In this document: positions 49,853 to 57,588 of the stretch, piece after piece
Numbering within the stretch: position 1 is the first letter of the stretch
Layout: each line of letters opens with the position of its first letter
Source: DATBSK01 sp964501785
GTDB lineage: Bacteria > Actinomycetota > Acidimicrobiia > IMCC26256 > PALSA-555
Assembly: GCA_964501785.1 (NCBI GenBank)
Contig: CAZCUD010000008.1
Coordinates: 89,900-153,899, forward strand
Reading direction: 5' to 3'
DNA length: 64,000 nucleotides
Notes under the pieces: generated by a model
Seen by the model: only the letters and a program-made list of their open reading frames with translations
Told to the model about the DNA's origin: nothing
Databases searched by the model: none
Position numbers and translations under genes: made by a program

Positions 49853-49976
49853 TGCGATGACTCCTCCTGGACAGCCCGCCCGAACGATGGGCGACAGTCT
49901 TGCACCTCGATTCGCCGTGTCGGCCGCGGGCGGCCCGGATGGTGCGGCGGTGGGCCGTTCCGCGACGATTTGCGCG

Positions 49977-50960
49977 ATGGACGCCGACCGCCTCGACGAG
50001 GCGATCCGCCAGGGCGACCTCGACGAGCTGCTGCGGGTCATCGACCGGTGCTGTGAGGACCGCGACTGGGAGTCGCTCGCCGAGCTGGAGGCTCGCTGCG
50101 AGCGAGCGCACGAGAGCGGGCGTCAGCTCTGGCCGGCCGCCTCGCACGCCGCGTACCGCCTCGCGCTCGAGGCACCGCCTCCCTTCGCCGCCTCCGTCCT
50201 GCGGGAGGGCACAGGACGGTTCGCACCCGGGCCGCTGCCCGAGGTCGCCGCGCAGTCGCACACCTGGACGGAGCTGGCACCGCACGTCGCGGCCGGACCC
50301 GACGCGGTGCTCGCCGCGCACGAACGAGTCGTGCGCGGCGAGGACGTGTCGACTGCACCCCCGCGGGGCCCGGCGGTGATCGAGCTGCCGCTCGCGCTCG
50401 CGTCCTGGGAGCCCGAGTACGCGCTCGCGCAGTACGACGCCCACCGCGCCGAGTTCCCGTCGCCGGCTCTCCCCCGCCTCGCGCCGGTCGACCTCCCTAC
50501 GACCGTGACGCGCACCGCGCCCGACGACGGGGTCGCCGCGCTGCTCGACGTGACGCGCACCTGGACGCAGGACTCGAACGGCACCGGCGTCGCGATCGCC
50601 GTCGACGGTGCAGCGCTCGCCGCGATCGCGGCGCTCGGCGTCCCCGACGCGCGCGCGGCCCCGATCGAGTCGGCGGACGCGTTCGCGCTGCTCGCATGGG
50701 CCGGCGCGAGCGGTGGCGCGCACGGGCGACGTCGAGGCGGAGCGGCCGGACGCTTCAGCGCCTGGTGGAGCGCGGCCGCCCTCCTCGGCCTGCTCGACGT
50801 CTGGCCACCCGATCCCGCCGTGCTGGGCGACGCGCTCGACGACCTGCGTTGGTTCGCCTGGGACGCGGGCGAGCCCGCGACCGGGTGGCAGCTGCACCTG
50901 GCCGTCGAGCACGCGCGCTCGGGCCGTGCGTGGGCCGTCGCCGCGACCGACGCCACCTGA
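49977..50960 (+). CDS. Hypothetical protein
   Basis: A 327-residue protein, Ala- and Glu-rich, mainly helical at the N-terminus (DRLDEAIRQGDLDELLRVIDRC, WESLAELEARCERA) and with a possible alpha/beta C-terminal half. No family recognised. It starts at ATG 49977 and is divergent from the secreted peptidase. A hairpin 34-65 nt after its stop probably ends the transcript. Confidence 0.6.
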   Translation: MDADRLDEAIRQGDLDELLRVIDRCCEDRDWESLAELEARCERAHESGRQLWPAASHAAYRLALEAPPPFAASVLREGTGRFAPGPLPEVAAQSHTWTELAPHVAAGPDAVLAAHERVVRGEDVSTAPPRGPAVIELPLALASWEPEYALAQYDAHRAEFPSPALPRLAPVDLPTTVTRTAPDDGVAALLDVTRTWTQDSNGTGVAIAVDGAALAAIAALGVPDARAAPIESADAFALLAWAGASGGAHGRRRGGAAGRFSAWWSAAALLGLLDVWPPDPAVLGDALDDLRWFAWDAGEPATGWQLHLAVEHARSGRAWAVAATDAT

Positions 50961-50994
50961 GACGCGACCCGGTGCCCGAACCCCCGCCCGCGTC

Positions 50995-51025
50995 GGAAGC
51001 GTCAACGACACCTGTTGTCGCTTCC
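50995..51025 (+). terminator. Hairpin terminator after the hypothetical gene
   Basis: A 7-bp stem GGAAGCG/CGCTTCC continued by CAAC/GTTG with a GACACCT loop, between the gene ending at 50960 and the thioesterase start at 51073. No U-tract. Confidence 0.5.
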
Positions 51026-51058
51026 GCTTCCAACGCAGTGCGAGGGGCTGCTCGCTCG

Positions 51059-51064
51059 TAGCAT
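51059..51064 (+). promoter_or_regulatory. -10 box TAGCAT of the thioesterase gene
   Basis: TAGCAT ends 8 nt before the TTG start at 51073, fitting a leaderless transcript that begins after the hairpin at 50995-51025. Confidence 0.35.
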
Positions 51065-51072
51065 CGGCGTCC

Positions 51073-51876
51073 TTGGACGCGCTGACGTTCTACGGGCTCG
51101 AGCAGACCGACGACCCGCTCCGGTGGCGCCTGCCCGTCGTCCGCGGGCTCTGCTCGGGCTTCGGCTCGCTCTTCGGGGGTGCCGGCCTCGGGGCGGCGAT
51201 CGAGGTGCTCGAGCGGGTCACCGGGCGCCCGCTGGTCTGGGCGACGGCGCAGTACCTCCAGTTCGCCAACCCCCCGGCGGTCGTCGAGCTCGAGGTGAAC
51301 GAGGTCGTGCGCGGGCACTCGTCCTCGCAGGCCCGCGTGCTCGCGCACGTCGGCGGCGACGAGATCTTCACCGTCATCGCGGCGCTCGGTCGGCGATCGC
51401 TCGACTGGGAGGGCGAGTGGGCGCAGCGCCCGGACGTCCCGTCGGTGGCCGACAGCCCGCCGCGCAAGCTGCCACCCCACCAGCTCGGCACGATCGGCGA
51501 GCGGCTCGAGATGCGGCTCGCGAACGCGCGGGAGTTCGAGGCGCTCGACGGCACCCCGGGCGACGGCCGCAGCGCCCTCTGGGTGCGCCTGCCCGAGCAC
51601 CTGCCGGCGACCGCGTCAGGACTCGCGATCGTCGGCGACTACGTGCCGTTCGGCATCGGCCAGGCCGGCGGGCGGCGGGCCCGCAGCAACAGCATCGACA
51701 ACACGCTGCGCATGGTGCGCGTCCACCCGACCGAGTGGGTGCTGGCCGACATCCGGGTCCAGGCCGTCGCCGACGGGTTCGGGACCGGCGTCGTGCACCT
51801 CTGGGCCGAGGACGGCACACTCATGGCGACGGCCAGCCAGTCGACGATCGTCCGCGAATGGGTGGAGATGACATGA
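51073..51876 (+). CDS. Acyl-CoA thioesterase-like (TesB/double hotdog) protein
   Basis: A 267-residue protein starting LDALTFYGLEQTDDPLRWRL. The pattern GGAGLGAAIEVLERVTGRPLVWATAQYLQFANPPAVVELEVNEV and the late SNSIDNTLRMVRVHPTEWVLADI...GTGVVHLWAEDGTLMATASQS is that of double-hotdog thioesterases, with an Asp in the second module. A TTG start at 51073 is used, set by the -10 box upstream. It overlaps the LLM gene by 4 nt. It probably hydrolyses a fatty or aromatic acyl-CoA. Confidence 0.8.
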   Translation: MDALTFYGLEQTDDPLRWRLPVVRGLCSGFGSLFGGAGLGAAIEVLERVTGRPLVWATAQYLQFANPPAVVELEVNEVVRGHSSSQARVLAHVGGDEIFTVIAALGRRSLDWEGEWAQRPDVPSVADSPPRKLPPHQLGTIGERLEMRLANAREFEALDGTPGDGRSALWVRLPEHLPATASGLAIVGDYVPFGIGQAGGRRARSNSIDNTLRMVRVHPTEWVLADIRVQAVADGFGTGVVHLWAEDGTLMATASQSTIVREWVEMT

Positions 51877-52838
51877 GCGTTCCGCAGCGCCACGGGATCA
51901 CGGTGCCGTTCGAGGGCATCCCGTTGCACGAGCACCGGTCCTGGTACGAGGAGCTGGAGACGCTCGGGTACACCGACGTGTGGAGCGCGGAGGCCGGCGC
52001 CAGCGACGCGTTCACGCCGCTCGCGCTCGCAGCCGCCTGGGCACCGTCGCTGCGCCTCGGCACCGCGATCGTCCCCGTGTTCACACGCGGCGCGGCGACC
52101 CTCGCGCAGTCGGTCGCGGCGATGTGCCAGGCGGCACCGGGGCGGTTCGCGCTCGGCATCGGGACGTCGTCCGACGTCATCGTCGAGCAATGGAACGGCA
52201 TCCCGTTCGTGAAGCCGGTGCAGCGCGTGCGCGACACGATCCGGTTCCTGCGCGCGGCCCTCGCCGGCGAGAAGGTGACCGAGGAGTACGACACGTTCTC
52301 GGTCAAGGGGTTCCGCCTCGGGGTCGAGCTCGCAGAACCGCCGCCGATCCTCGTGGCCGCGCTGCGGCCCGGGATGCTGAAGATCGCCGGCACCGAGGGC
52401 GACGGGGCGATCATCAACTGGCTGTCGGCCGACGACGTGCGCACGGTGGTCCCCCACGTCGGCGAGGGCAAGGAGGTCGTCGCCCGGATCTTCGTGCTCC
52501 CCACGGAGGACCGGGGGCTCGTCGACCTGGTCGGACGTCGAGCGATCGCCGCCTACCTCAACGTGCCGGTGTACGCGAAGTTCCACGAATGGCTGGGGCG
52601 TGGCGAGATGCTCGAGCCGATGTGGGAGGCATGGCGGGCGGGCGATCGCAAGGCGGCGACCGAGGCGATCCCCGACCAGCTGCTCGACGAGCTGATCGTG
52701 CACGGGAGCGTCGATCAGATCCGTGCCCACCTCGCGCGCTTCACCGCGAACGGGGTCACGACACCCGCGCCGGCGATCCTGGGATCCGGCGAGCAGGTCA
52801 GAGAGGTCGTGCGCGCGCTCGCGCCGAACGCGGCCTGA
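51873..52838 (+). CDS. F420-dependent LLM-class oxidoreductase
   Basis: A 321-residue luciferase-like TIM-barrel protein: YEELETLGYTDVWSAEAGASDAFTPLALAAAW, RLGTAIVPVFTRGAATLAQSVAAM and RFALGIGTSS are the family's conserved blocks for F420-binding members of actinobacteria. F420 use is inferred from family and phylum. It starts inside the thioesterase stop (ATGA), so both are made together; the pair may act on an acyl-CoA-linked substrate. Confidence 0.87.
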   Translation: MSVPQRHGITVPFEGIPLHEHRSWYEELETLGYTDVWSAEAGASDAFTPLALAAAWAPSLRLGTAIVPVFTRGAATLAQSVAAMCQAAPGRFALGIGTSSDVIVEQWNGIPFVKPVQRVRDTIRFLRAALAGEKVTEEYDTFSVKGFRLGVELAEPPPILVAALRPGMLKIAGTEGDGAIINWLSADDVRTVVPHVGEGKEVVARIFVLPTEDRGLVDLVGRRAIAAYLNVPVYAKFHEWLGRGEMLEPMWEAWRAGDRKAATEAIPDQLLDELIVHGSVDQIRAHLARFTANGVTTPAPAILGSGEQVREVVRALAPNAA

Positions 52839-52841
52839 CGC

Positions 52842-53603
52842 TCAGGTGCGTGACGTCGCGAGCTTCGGCTCGCGGTGGCGGACCTTCACCAGGCCCAGCG
52901 TGCCCAACGCCCGGATCGCCCACCAGCCGGGGTCGAGCTCGGTCGGGCGGAACGCGAACCGCGCCGAGGTCGGCGCGGCGTGGTGGTTGTTGTGCAGGCC
53001 TTCACCCGCCGTGACGAGCGCGAGCAGCTGGATGTTGGTGCCGGAGTTCTCGGCGGGACGACGACCGACGGTGTGACCCACCGCGTTGATCGCGCCCGAC
53101 AGGCCGAGGTAGGCGACCATGTGGACTGCGGCGGCCATCAGCCCGGTCGACCAGCCGAGCACCACGATCAGGATCGTGATGCCGATGCCGAGCCCGAGGA
53201 ACGCGTGGTCGAAGAACCAGCGATCGAGGCGGTCGGGACGCAGGTCCTTCGCGTACTTCTCGGTCGTGACGCCGTCACGGGCGACTCGCCGGTACAGCGC
53301 CGCGTTCGCGAGCTGCACGCGCCAGAACCCGACCACCGCGGGGCTGTGAGGATCGAGCTCGGTGTCGACCGCGGCGTGGTGGCGTCGGTGGACCGCGGCC
53401 CACTCGCGCGGGCGTATCCCGGTCGTGATCCACAGCACGAAGCGCAGCAGCACGGCCAGGGCCGGGTGCATGGTCAGGCCCTTGTGCGCGAGCCCGCGAT
53501 GCAGGTAGACGGTCGTCGCGAGGATCGCGAGCTGGGTCACGAGCAACCCGACGATGAGGCCCACCAACGGGTTGAACGGCGCAGTCGGATCGAGAAGGTC
53601 CAT
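52842..53603 (-). CDS. Fatty acid desaturase (acyl-CoA/acyl-lipid delta-9 type)
   Basis: A 253-residue integral membrane di-iron enzyme. Three His boxes are present: HRGLAH (residues 35-40), HRRHH and HNNHH, with hydrophobic segments between (LVGLIVGLLVTQLAILATTVY, LGIGITILIVVLGWSTGLM). It introduces a double bond in membrane fatty acids. Start at ATG 53603 (ATG 53606 adjacent). It is divergent from the TetR gene across a shared operator, so repression by that TetR is likely. Confidence 0.9.
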   Translation of the reverse strand: MDLLDPTAPFNPLVGLIVGLLVTQLAILATTVYLHRGLAHKGLTMHPALAVLLRFVLWITTGIRPREWAAVHRRHHAAVDTELDPHSPAVVGFWRVQLANAALYRRVARDGVTTEKYAKDLRPDRLDRWFFDHAFLGLGIGITILIVVLGWSTGLMAAAVHMVAYLGLSGAINAVGHTVGRRPAENSGTNIQLLALVTAGEGLHNNHHAAPTSARFAFRPTELDPGWWAIRALGTLGLVKVRHREPKLATSRT

Positions 53604-53618
53604 CACTCACGAGCATAA

Positions 53619-53636
53619 CTACCGACTGGTCGGTAG
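53619..53636. promoter_or_regulatory. TetR-type operator CTACCGACTGGTCGGTAG
   Basis: An 18-bp perfect palindrome (8-bp arms CTACCGAC/GTCGGTAG around TG) between the divergent desaturase and TetR genes. It touches TAGGCT (53634-53639), the likely -10 of tetR, and lies next to TATGCT on the minus strand (53612-53617), the likely -10 of the desaturase, so a bound dimer would block both. Confidence 0.82.
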
Positions 53637-53646
53637 GCTCCATCAC

Positions 53647-54300
53647 GTGGGGGAACATCAGGTGACGGTCGAGCGGCGCGGCACCGAGGGCCCCAAGGAC
53701 CAGACCACCAAGGAGCAGATCCTGGCGGTGGCGCTGCGTCACTTCGCCGCCGACGGGTTCGCGGGCACCAGCCTCAACGCCATCGCCGACGACGTGGGCA
53801 TCCGTCGGCCGAGCCTGCTCCATCACTTCCACTCGAAGGACGAGCTGTACCGAGCGGTGGTCCTCGACTCGTTCGGCACCTGGTTCGACCTCGTCGCCGA
53901 GGCGACGGTGGAGGTGCAGGAGGGCTGGCCGCAGGTCGAGCGCGTGCTCCGGGCGGCGTTCACGTTCTTCGAGGACAACCCCGACTTCGTCCGCCTCGCC
54001 CGCCGCGAGGCGCTCGAGGGTGGGCCGATCCTGGCCGAGGAGCTCGGTGCCCTGCTGCGGCCGCTGTTCGACAAGGCATGCGGTTGGCTCGACGCCGAGA
54101 TGCGCGCCGGTCGGCTGCGTCCCTACGACCCGGCCCAGCTCATGCTCACCGGCTACGGAGCAGTGCTCTCGTACCTCTCCGATGCGGCGCTGATCACCGC
54201 GCTGCTCGGGGTCGACCCCCTCGCCCCCGACTCGCTCGAGGCCCGGCGTGAGCACGTCCTGACGGTGCTGCGCAGCGCGCTCCAGCCGGTCGCGGAGTAG
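53647..54300 (+). CDS. TetR-family transcriptional regulator
   Basis: A 217-residue repressor. The N-terminal HTH region reads TTKEQILAVALRHFAADGFAGTSLNAIADDVGIRRPSLLHHFHSKDELYRAV, the standard TetR pattern; the rest is a helical ligand-binding domain. A GTG start at 53647 has a -10 box TAGGCT 7 nt upstream, so it is likely leaderless. It faces a desaturase across a palindrome, suggesting control of membrane unsaturation with a fatty acyl ligand, plus autorepression. Confidence 0.9.
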   Translation: MGEHQVTVERRGTEGPKDQTTKEQILAVALRHFAADGFAGTSLNAIADDVGIRRPSLLHHFHSKDELYRAVVLDSFGTWFDLVAEATVEVQEGWPQVERVLRAAFTFFEDNPDFVRLARREALEGGPILAEELGALLRPLFDKACGWLDAEMRAGRLRPYDPAQLMLTGYGAVLSYLSDAALITALLGVDPLAPDSLEARREHVLTVLRSALQPVAE

Positions 54301-54321
54301 GACGACCCGACGCGGCGACGT

Positions 54322-55050
54322 CTAGAACGTCGCGACCTCGCGCCAGCGCGTCAGCAGCGTCTCGTCGCCGAAGACCTCGAGGGCCTCGATCGGACCCCGA
54401 CCCTGGAGCCAGCAGAGCAGGTCTGACGCCCCACCCCGCGCCGCGACGTCGCCCTTCGCGTGCTCGCGCACGACGTCGATGCCGTCGGGGCGCATCGTCA
54501 CGAGCCACTCGCCGCGGACGTCGGTGCAGTGGAAGTGCAGCGTCGCTCCGTCACCCGTGGGGCCGCGACCGGTCGGCTGGCGCTCGAAGAGGTCGAGCAG
54601 CTCGTCGATGCCGTCGGACGCGAGCTGCGCGTCGATCGGCAGGATCTCCCCGGCCGCGGCCTGCGCGTCGACGCGGTGCATCGCGGTCTCGTGGGCTTGG
54701 CGGCGCTGCCAGAACCCGACGTCTCCCGGCGGGAAGAACGCCCAGGCCGGTGACTCGGCGGGGCGGTCGAGGGCGGTCAGAACGGTCTCGATGCCCTCGC
54801 GCACCCACGGGACCGGATCCTCCCCTGCGGGGATCTCGAAGTCGCGTCGGGACGCGGGACCGTCGTCCTGGGTGCGACCGGCGTTGGCCGCGGCCCACCG
54901 GTGGACGCGACCGATGTGGGCGAGCAGGTCGGCGACGGCCCACTCGGGGCACGGCGGGACCGGCGCGGCCATGCCGGCCACGACGGCCGCGTCCACGAGC
55001 GCGTCCGCGTTCGAGCGGATCGAGGCGAGGTATGTCGACGACTCGAGCAC
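54322..55050 (-). CDS. DinB/maleylpyruvate isomerase-type mycothiol-dependent protein
   Basis: A 242-residue protein of the TIGR03083-type family: ADALVDAAVVAGMAAPVPPCPEWAVADLLAHIGRVHRWA (first metal His in LAHIGRVH), ETAMHRVDAQ (further His), and a C-terminal SCP2-like half (VRGEWLVTMRPDGIDVV). Such proteins use mycothiol or bind a metal; the specific reaction is unknown. GTG start at 55050. Confidence 0.82.
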   Translation of the reverse strand: MLESSTYLASIRSNADALVDAAVVAGMAAPVPPCPEWAVADLLAHIGRVHRWAAANAGRTQDDGPASRRDFEIPAGEDPVPWVREGIETVLTALDRPAESPAWAFFPPGDVGFWQRRQAHETAMHRVDAQAAAGEILPIDAQLASDGIDELLDLFERQPTGRGPTGDGATLHFHCTDVRGEWLVTMRPDGIDVVREHAKGDVAARGGASDLLCWLQGRGPIEALEVFGDETLLTRWREVATF

Positions 55051-55060
55051 GGCGGGGAGC

Positions 55061-55807
55061 CTACGAGCCGTGCTCGTCTCGAGGCTCGACCGGCTCGACG
55101 ACCTCCGCGCCCTTGTTGTCGGCCGAGTTCACGACGTCGCTCACGGGCCAGAGCTCGAGCTGCTCGGACGGTGCCGGCACCAGGAGCGCGGAGAGGGCCT
55201 CCAGGTCGTGGTTCGTCGGATCGAGCCAGGCTGCCCAGGCCGACTCCGGCAGCAGCACCGGCATGCGGTCGTGGATCGGTGCCAGCAGGTCGTTGGGCTC
55301 CCCCGTCACGATCACGCACGACCGGAGCCAGCCTTCGTCGTCGGTCCCCGTCGGCGCCTCGACGCCGTCGCGGACCTTCCAGACGTCCCAGAGGCCGGCG
55401 AAGGCCATCGGCTCGCCGTCGCGGCGATGGATGAACATCGGCTGCTTGCGCGGCCGGCCTTTGGGCGTGCGCGGCGGTCCGACGACCTTCCACTCGTAGA
55501 AGCCGTCGGCGGGGATGATGCAGCGCTTCTTCGCGAACGATCGCTTGAACGCCGGCTTGTCGGCCAGGCCCTCGGCGCGCGCGTTGATCATCCGGTCGCC
55601 GATCGACGGATCCTTCGCCCACGACGGCACGAGCCCCCACCGCACTCGCGACAGCACCCGATGCTCGTCTCGCTGACGGATCACCATGACGAGCTCTCGG
55701 GGTGCGACGTTGTAGTCGGGCTCGAACTCGTCGACCTGCACGTCGTCGACGCCGAACCGATCGGCGAGCAGCGCCGGCGACGACGCGGTCACGAACCGTC
55801 CGCACAC
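55061..55807 (-). CDS. SRAP-family protein (YedK/HMCES-like)
   Basis: A 248-residue protein that shields abasic sites by covalent crosslink. It begins MCGRF with catalytic Cys2, followed by YNVAPRE (Asn), WGLVPSWAKD, INARAE and RCIIPADGFYEW (Glu), and a late PIHDRMPVLL with the active His. All key residues are intact. The start is GTG 55807, required so that Cys is exposed at position 2 after Met removal. Confidence 0.92.
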   Translation of the reverse strand: MCGRFVTASSPALLADRFGVDDVQVDEFEPDYNVAPRELVMVIRQRDEHRVLSRVRWGLVPSWAKDPSIGDRMINARAEGLADKPAFKRSFAKKRCIIPADGFYEWKVVGPPRTPKGRPRKQPMFIHRRDGEPMAFAGLWDVWKVRDGVEAPTGTDDEGWLRSCVIVTGEPNDLLAPIHDRMPVLLPESAWAAWLDPTNHDLEALSALLVPAPSEQLELWPVSDVVNSADNKGAEVVEPVEPRDEHGS

Positions 55808-55835
55808 GACCCTCGTCGTAGCAGACGCGCGACGC

Positions 55836-56246
55836 TCAGCGCGACGGTCGGTCGCGCACCCTCCGGACGAACCGCAACCCGGACCAGGTGTCGTCGATCG
55901 CGGCGACCTTGTTGTCGACGAGACCGTTGTCGAGCCCGACGCGCTGCACGGGCTCGAAGCTGAGATCGGTCGCGACGTCGGACGATCGCTTCGGCCACGC
56001 GATCCAGAGGCCTCCGTCGGGTTCGAGACGGTTGCACAGCGCAGGGAAGCGTCGCGTCAGCTCGGCACGGCGCGTCACGAAGAAGACGACGACATCGAGT
56101 CGGCCGCGCGCCTGCTTGCGCAGCTGCACGCCGCGTGGGAGCTCGAGCGACTCGGCGAAGCCGTTCGGCGCCGAGACGATCGCGAGCCTGCACCCCTCCT
56201 TCACCCCGAGCTTCTTCACCAGGGGTGCACCGGAGTATCCCGCCAT
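55836..56246 (-). CDS. DUF3052 family protein
   Basis: A 136-residue protein, start MAGYSGAPLVKKLGVKEGCRLAIVSAPNGF; RLDVVVFFVTRRAELTRRFP and GGLWIAWPKRSSDVATDLS are the family's conserved blocks. It is common in actinobacteria and of unknown role. The ATG at 56246 is preferred over 56255 as it matches the conserved N-terminus. Confidence 0.85.
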   Translation of the reverse strand: MAGYSGAPLVKKLGVKEGCRLAIVSAPNGFAESLELPRGVQLRKQARGRLDVVVFFVTRRAELTRRFPALCNRLEPDGGLWIAWPKRSSDVATDLSFEPVQRVGLDNGLVDNKVAAIDDTWSGLRFVRRVRDRPSR

Positions 56247-56408
56247 CGGCGTCACGTTCGCCGCGACCGCGCCTCGGCGTCAACACGACGCGGCGCTCGC
56301 GACGGTCGCCGGGACACGCGCACCGGACCGCGCGCGTCGATCGCGATGCGGCGTGACGTCCGGCACAATTCCCGACCGTTTTACTCGACTTTCGGCCCGC
56401 CCCGGGCA

Positions 56409-56414
56409 TATGCT
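56409..56414 (+). promoter_or_regulatory. Possible -10 box of the peroxiredoxin gene (TATGCT)
   Basis: TATGCT lies 45 nt before the ATG, with a -35-like GACTTT (56387-56392) 16 nt upstream of it. The 213-nt intergenic region separates it from the divergent DUF3052 gene. Confidence 0.35.
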
Positions 56415-56459
56415 CGACGACGACCAGCAGAGACGGACGAAGCGCTCAGGAGACCAACC

Positions 56460-57116
56460 ATGGCACTCGCACTCGGAGACGAAGCCCCCAACTTCACCGC
56501 GAACACCACCGACGGCACGCTCGACTTCCACGAGTACCTCGGTGACAGCTGGGGAGTGCTCTTCTCGCACCCCAAGGACTTCACCCCGGTCTGCACGACC
56601 GAGCTCGGCCGGGTGGCGGCGCTCAAGCCCGAGTTCGACAAGCGCAACGTGAAGGTCATCGGGCTGTCGGTCGACGCGACCGACGACCACGAGGCGTGGG
56701 CGAAGGACATCGAGGAGACCCAGGGCACCGCGCCGAACTTCCCGATCATCGGCGACGACGACTTCAAGGTGTCGAAGCTGTACGACATGCTGCCCGCCGC
56801 GACGTCGGGCGACGCCAAGGAGCGCACCCCCGCCGACAACATGACCGTGCGCAACGTCTTCCTCATCGGGCCCGACAAGAAGGTGAAGATGATCCTCACC
56901 TACCCGATGACCTGCGGCCGCAACTTCGACGAGATCCTCCGCGTCATCGACTCCCTCCAGCTCAACGCCAAGCACGCGGTCGCGACGCCCGCCGACTGGA
57001 AGCAAGGCGACGACGTCATCATCACCGGCGCAGTCAGCAACGAAGACGCCGACAAGAAGTTCCCCGGCTACAAGACCCTCAAGCCCTACCTCCGCACGAC
57101 CAAGCAACCCAAGTAG
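56460..57116 (+). CDS. 1-Cys peroxiredoxin (Prx6 type)
   Basis: A 218-residue peroxidase. The peroxidatic Cys45 is in DFTPVCTTELGR with Pro and Thr in place; no resolving Cys partner is obvious, and the C-terminal extension (KQGDDVIITGAVSNEDADKKFPGY) is that of Prx6-type enzymes. It reduces hydrogen peroxide and organic peroxides in the cytoplasm. CTCAGGAG lies 9 nt upstream of the ATG at 56460. Confidence 0.92.
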   Translation: MALALGDEAPNFTANTTDGTLDFHEYLGDSWGVLFSHPKDFTPVCTTELGRVAALKPEFDKRNVKVIGLSVDATDDHEAWAKDIEETQGTAPNFPIIGDDDFKVSKLYDMLPAATSGDAKERTPADNMTVRNVFLIGPDKKVKMILTYPMTCGRNFDEILRVIDSLQLNAKHAVATPADWKQGDDVIITGAVSNEDADKKFPGYKTLKPYLRTTKQPK

Positions 57117-57588
57117 CCGCCCTCGCCCGCTCGCTGCCCGCGTCTACTCAGCGGGGGGCGGCGCCCTGAGCGCAGGGACCGTCGGTGGCTTCAGACATCA
57201 CTGGTCGCGCGGCTGCTCCGCAGCCGTAGCGCCCAGCGAACTCGCCCTTCGCCGGCCCCTGCGCTCAGCACACCGCGGCACAGTTCGGGCCCCCAGCTGC
57301 GCGCGAGAGCCCCACGCCCCGGGTCCGCATGCTCAGCTCCGTTCATCACGAAGGGCAACGAGCTCGCTGCGCCCTGGCGGAAGCGCGAGCGGCGCGGGTG
57401 CGCCGCGGCGCCGATCCCGATGACCCCCGGAGGAGGAGTCGCGCCGAAGGAGCCGGAGACCCGGGTCGAAGACCCGACCGAGCGAGCCGCAGGCGAGCGA
57501 GGGAGCAGGGGCTCCGGCTCCGAGAGGCGCCCGACGGAGCGGGGTCGTCGGTGTCGGCGCCGCCCCCGGGCGAAGGGCCGTGCCGGGC
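57117..57588. other. Intergenic region without a supported gene
   Basis: 472 nt between the peroxiredoxin and the convergent M23 peptidase gene. Several short ORFs exist in all frames but are low-complexity and lack ribosome-binding sites. It contains small hairpins, e.g. CGGGTC-GAA-GACCCG (57462-57476), and repeated GAGCGAG/GCGAGCG-type words. No tRNA or recognisable RNA is seen. Confidence 0.5.
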
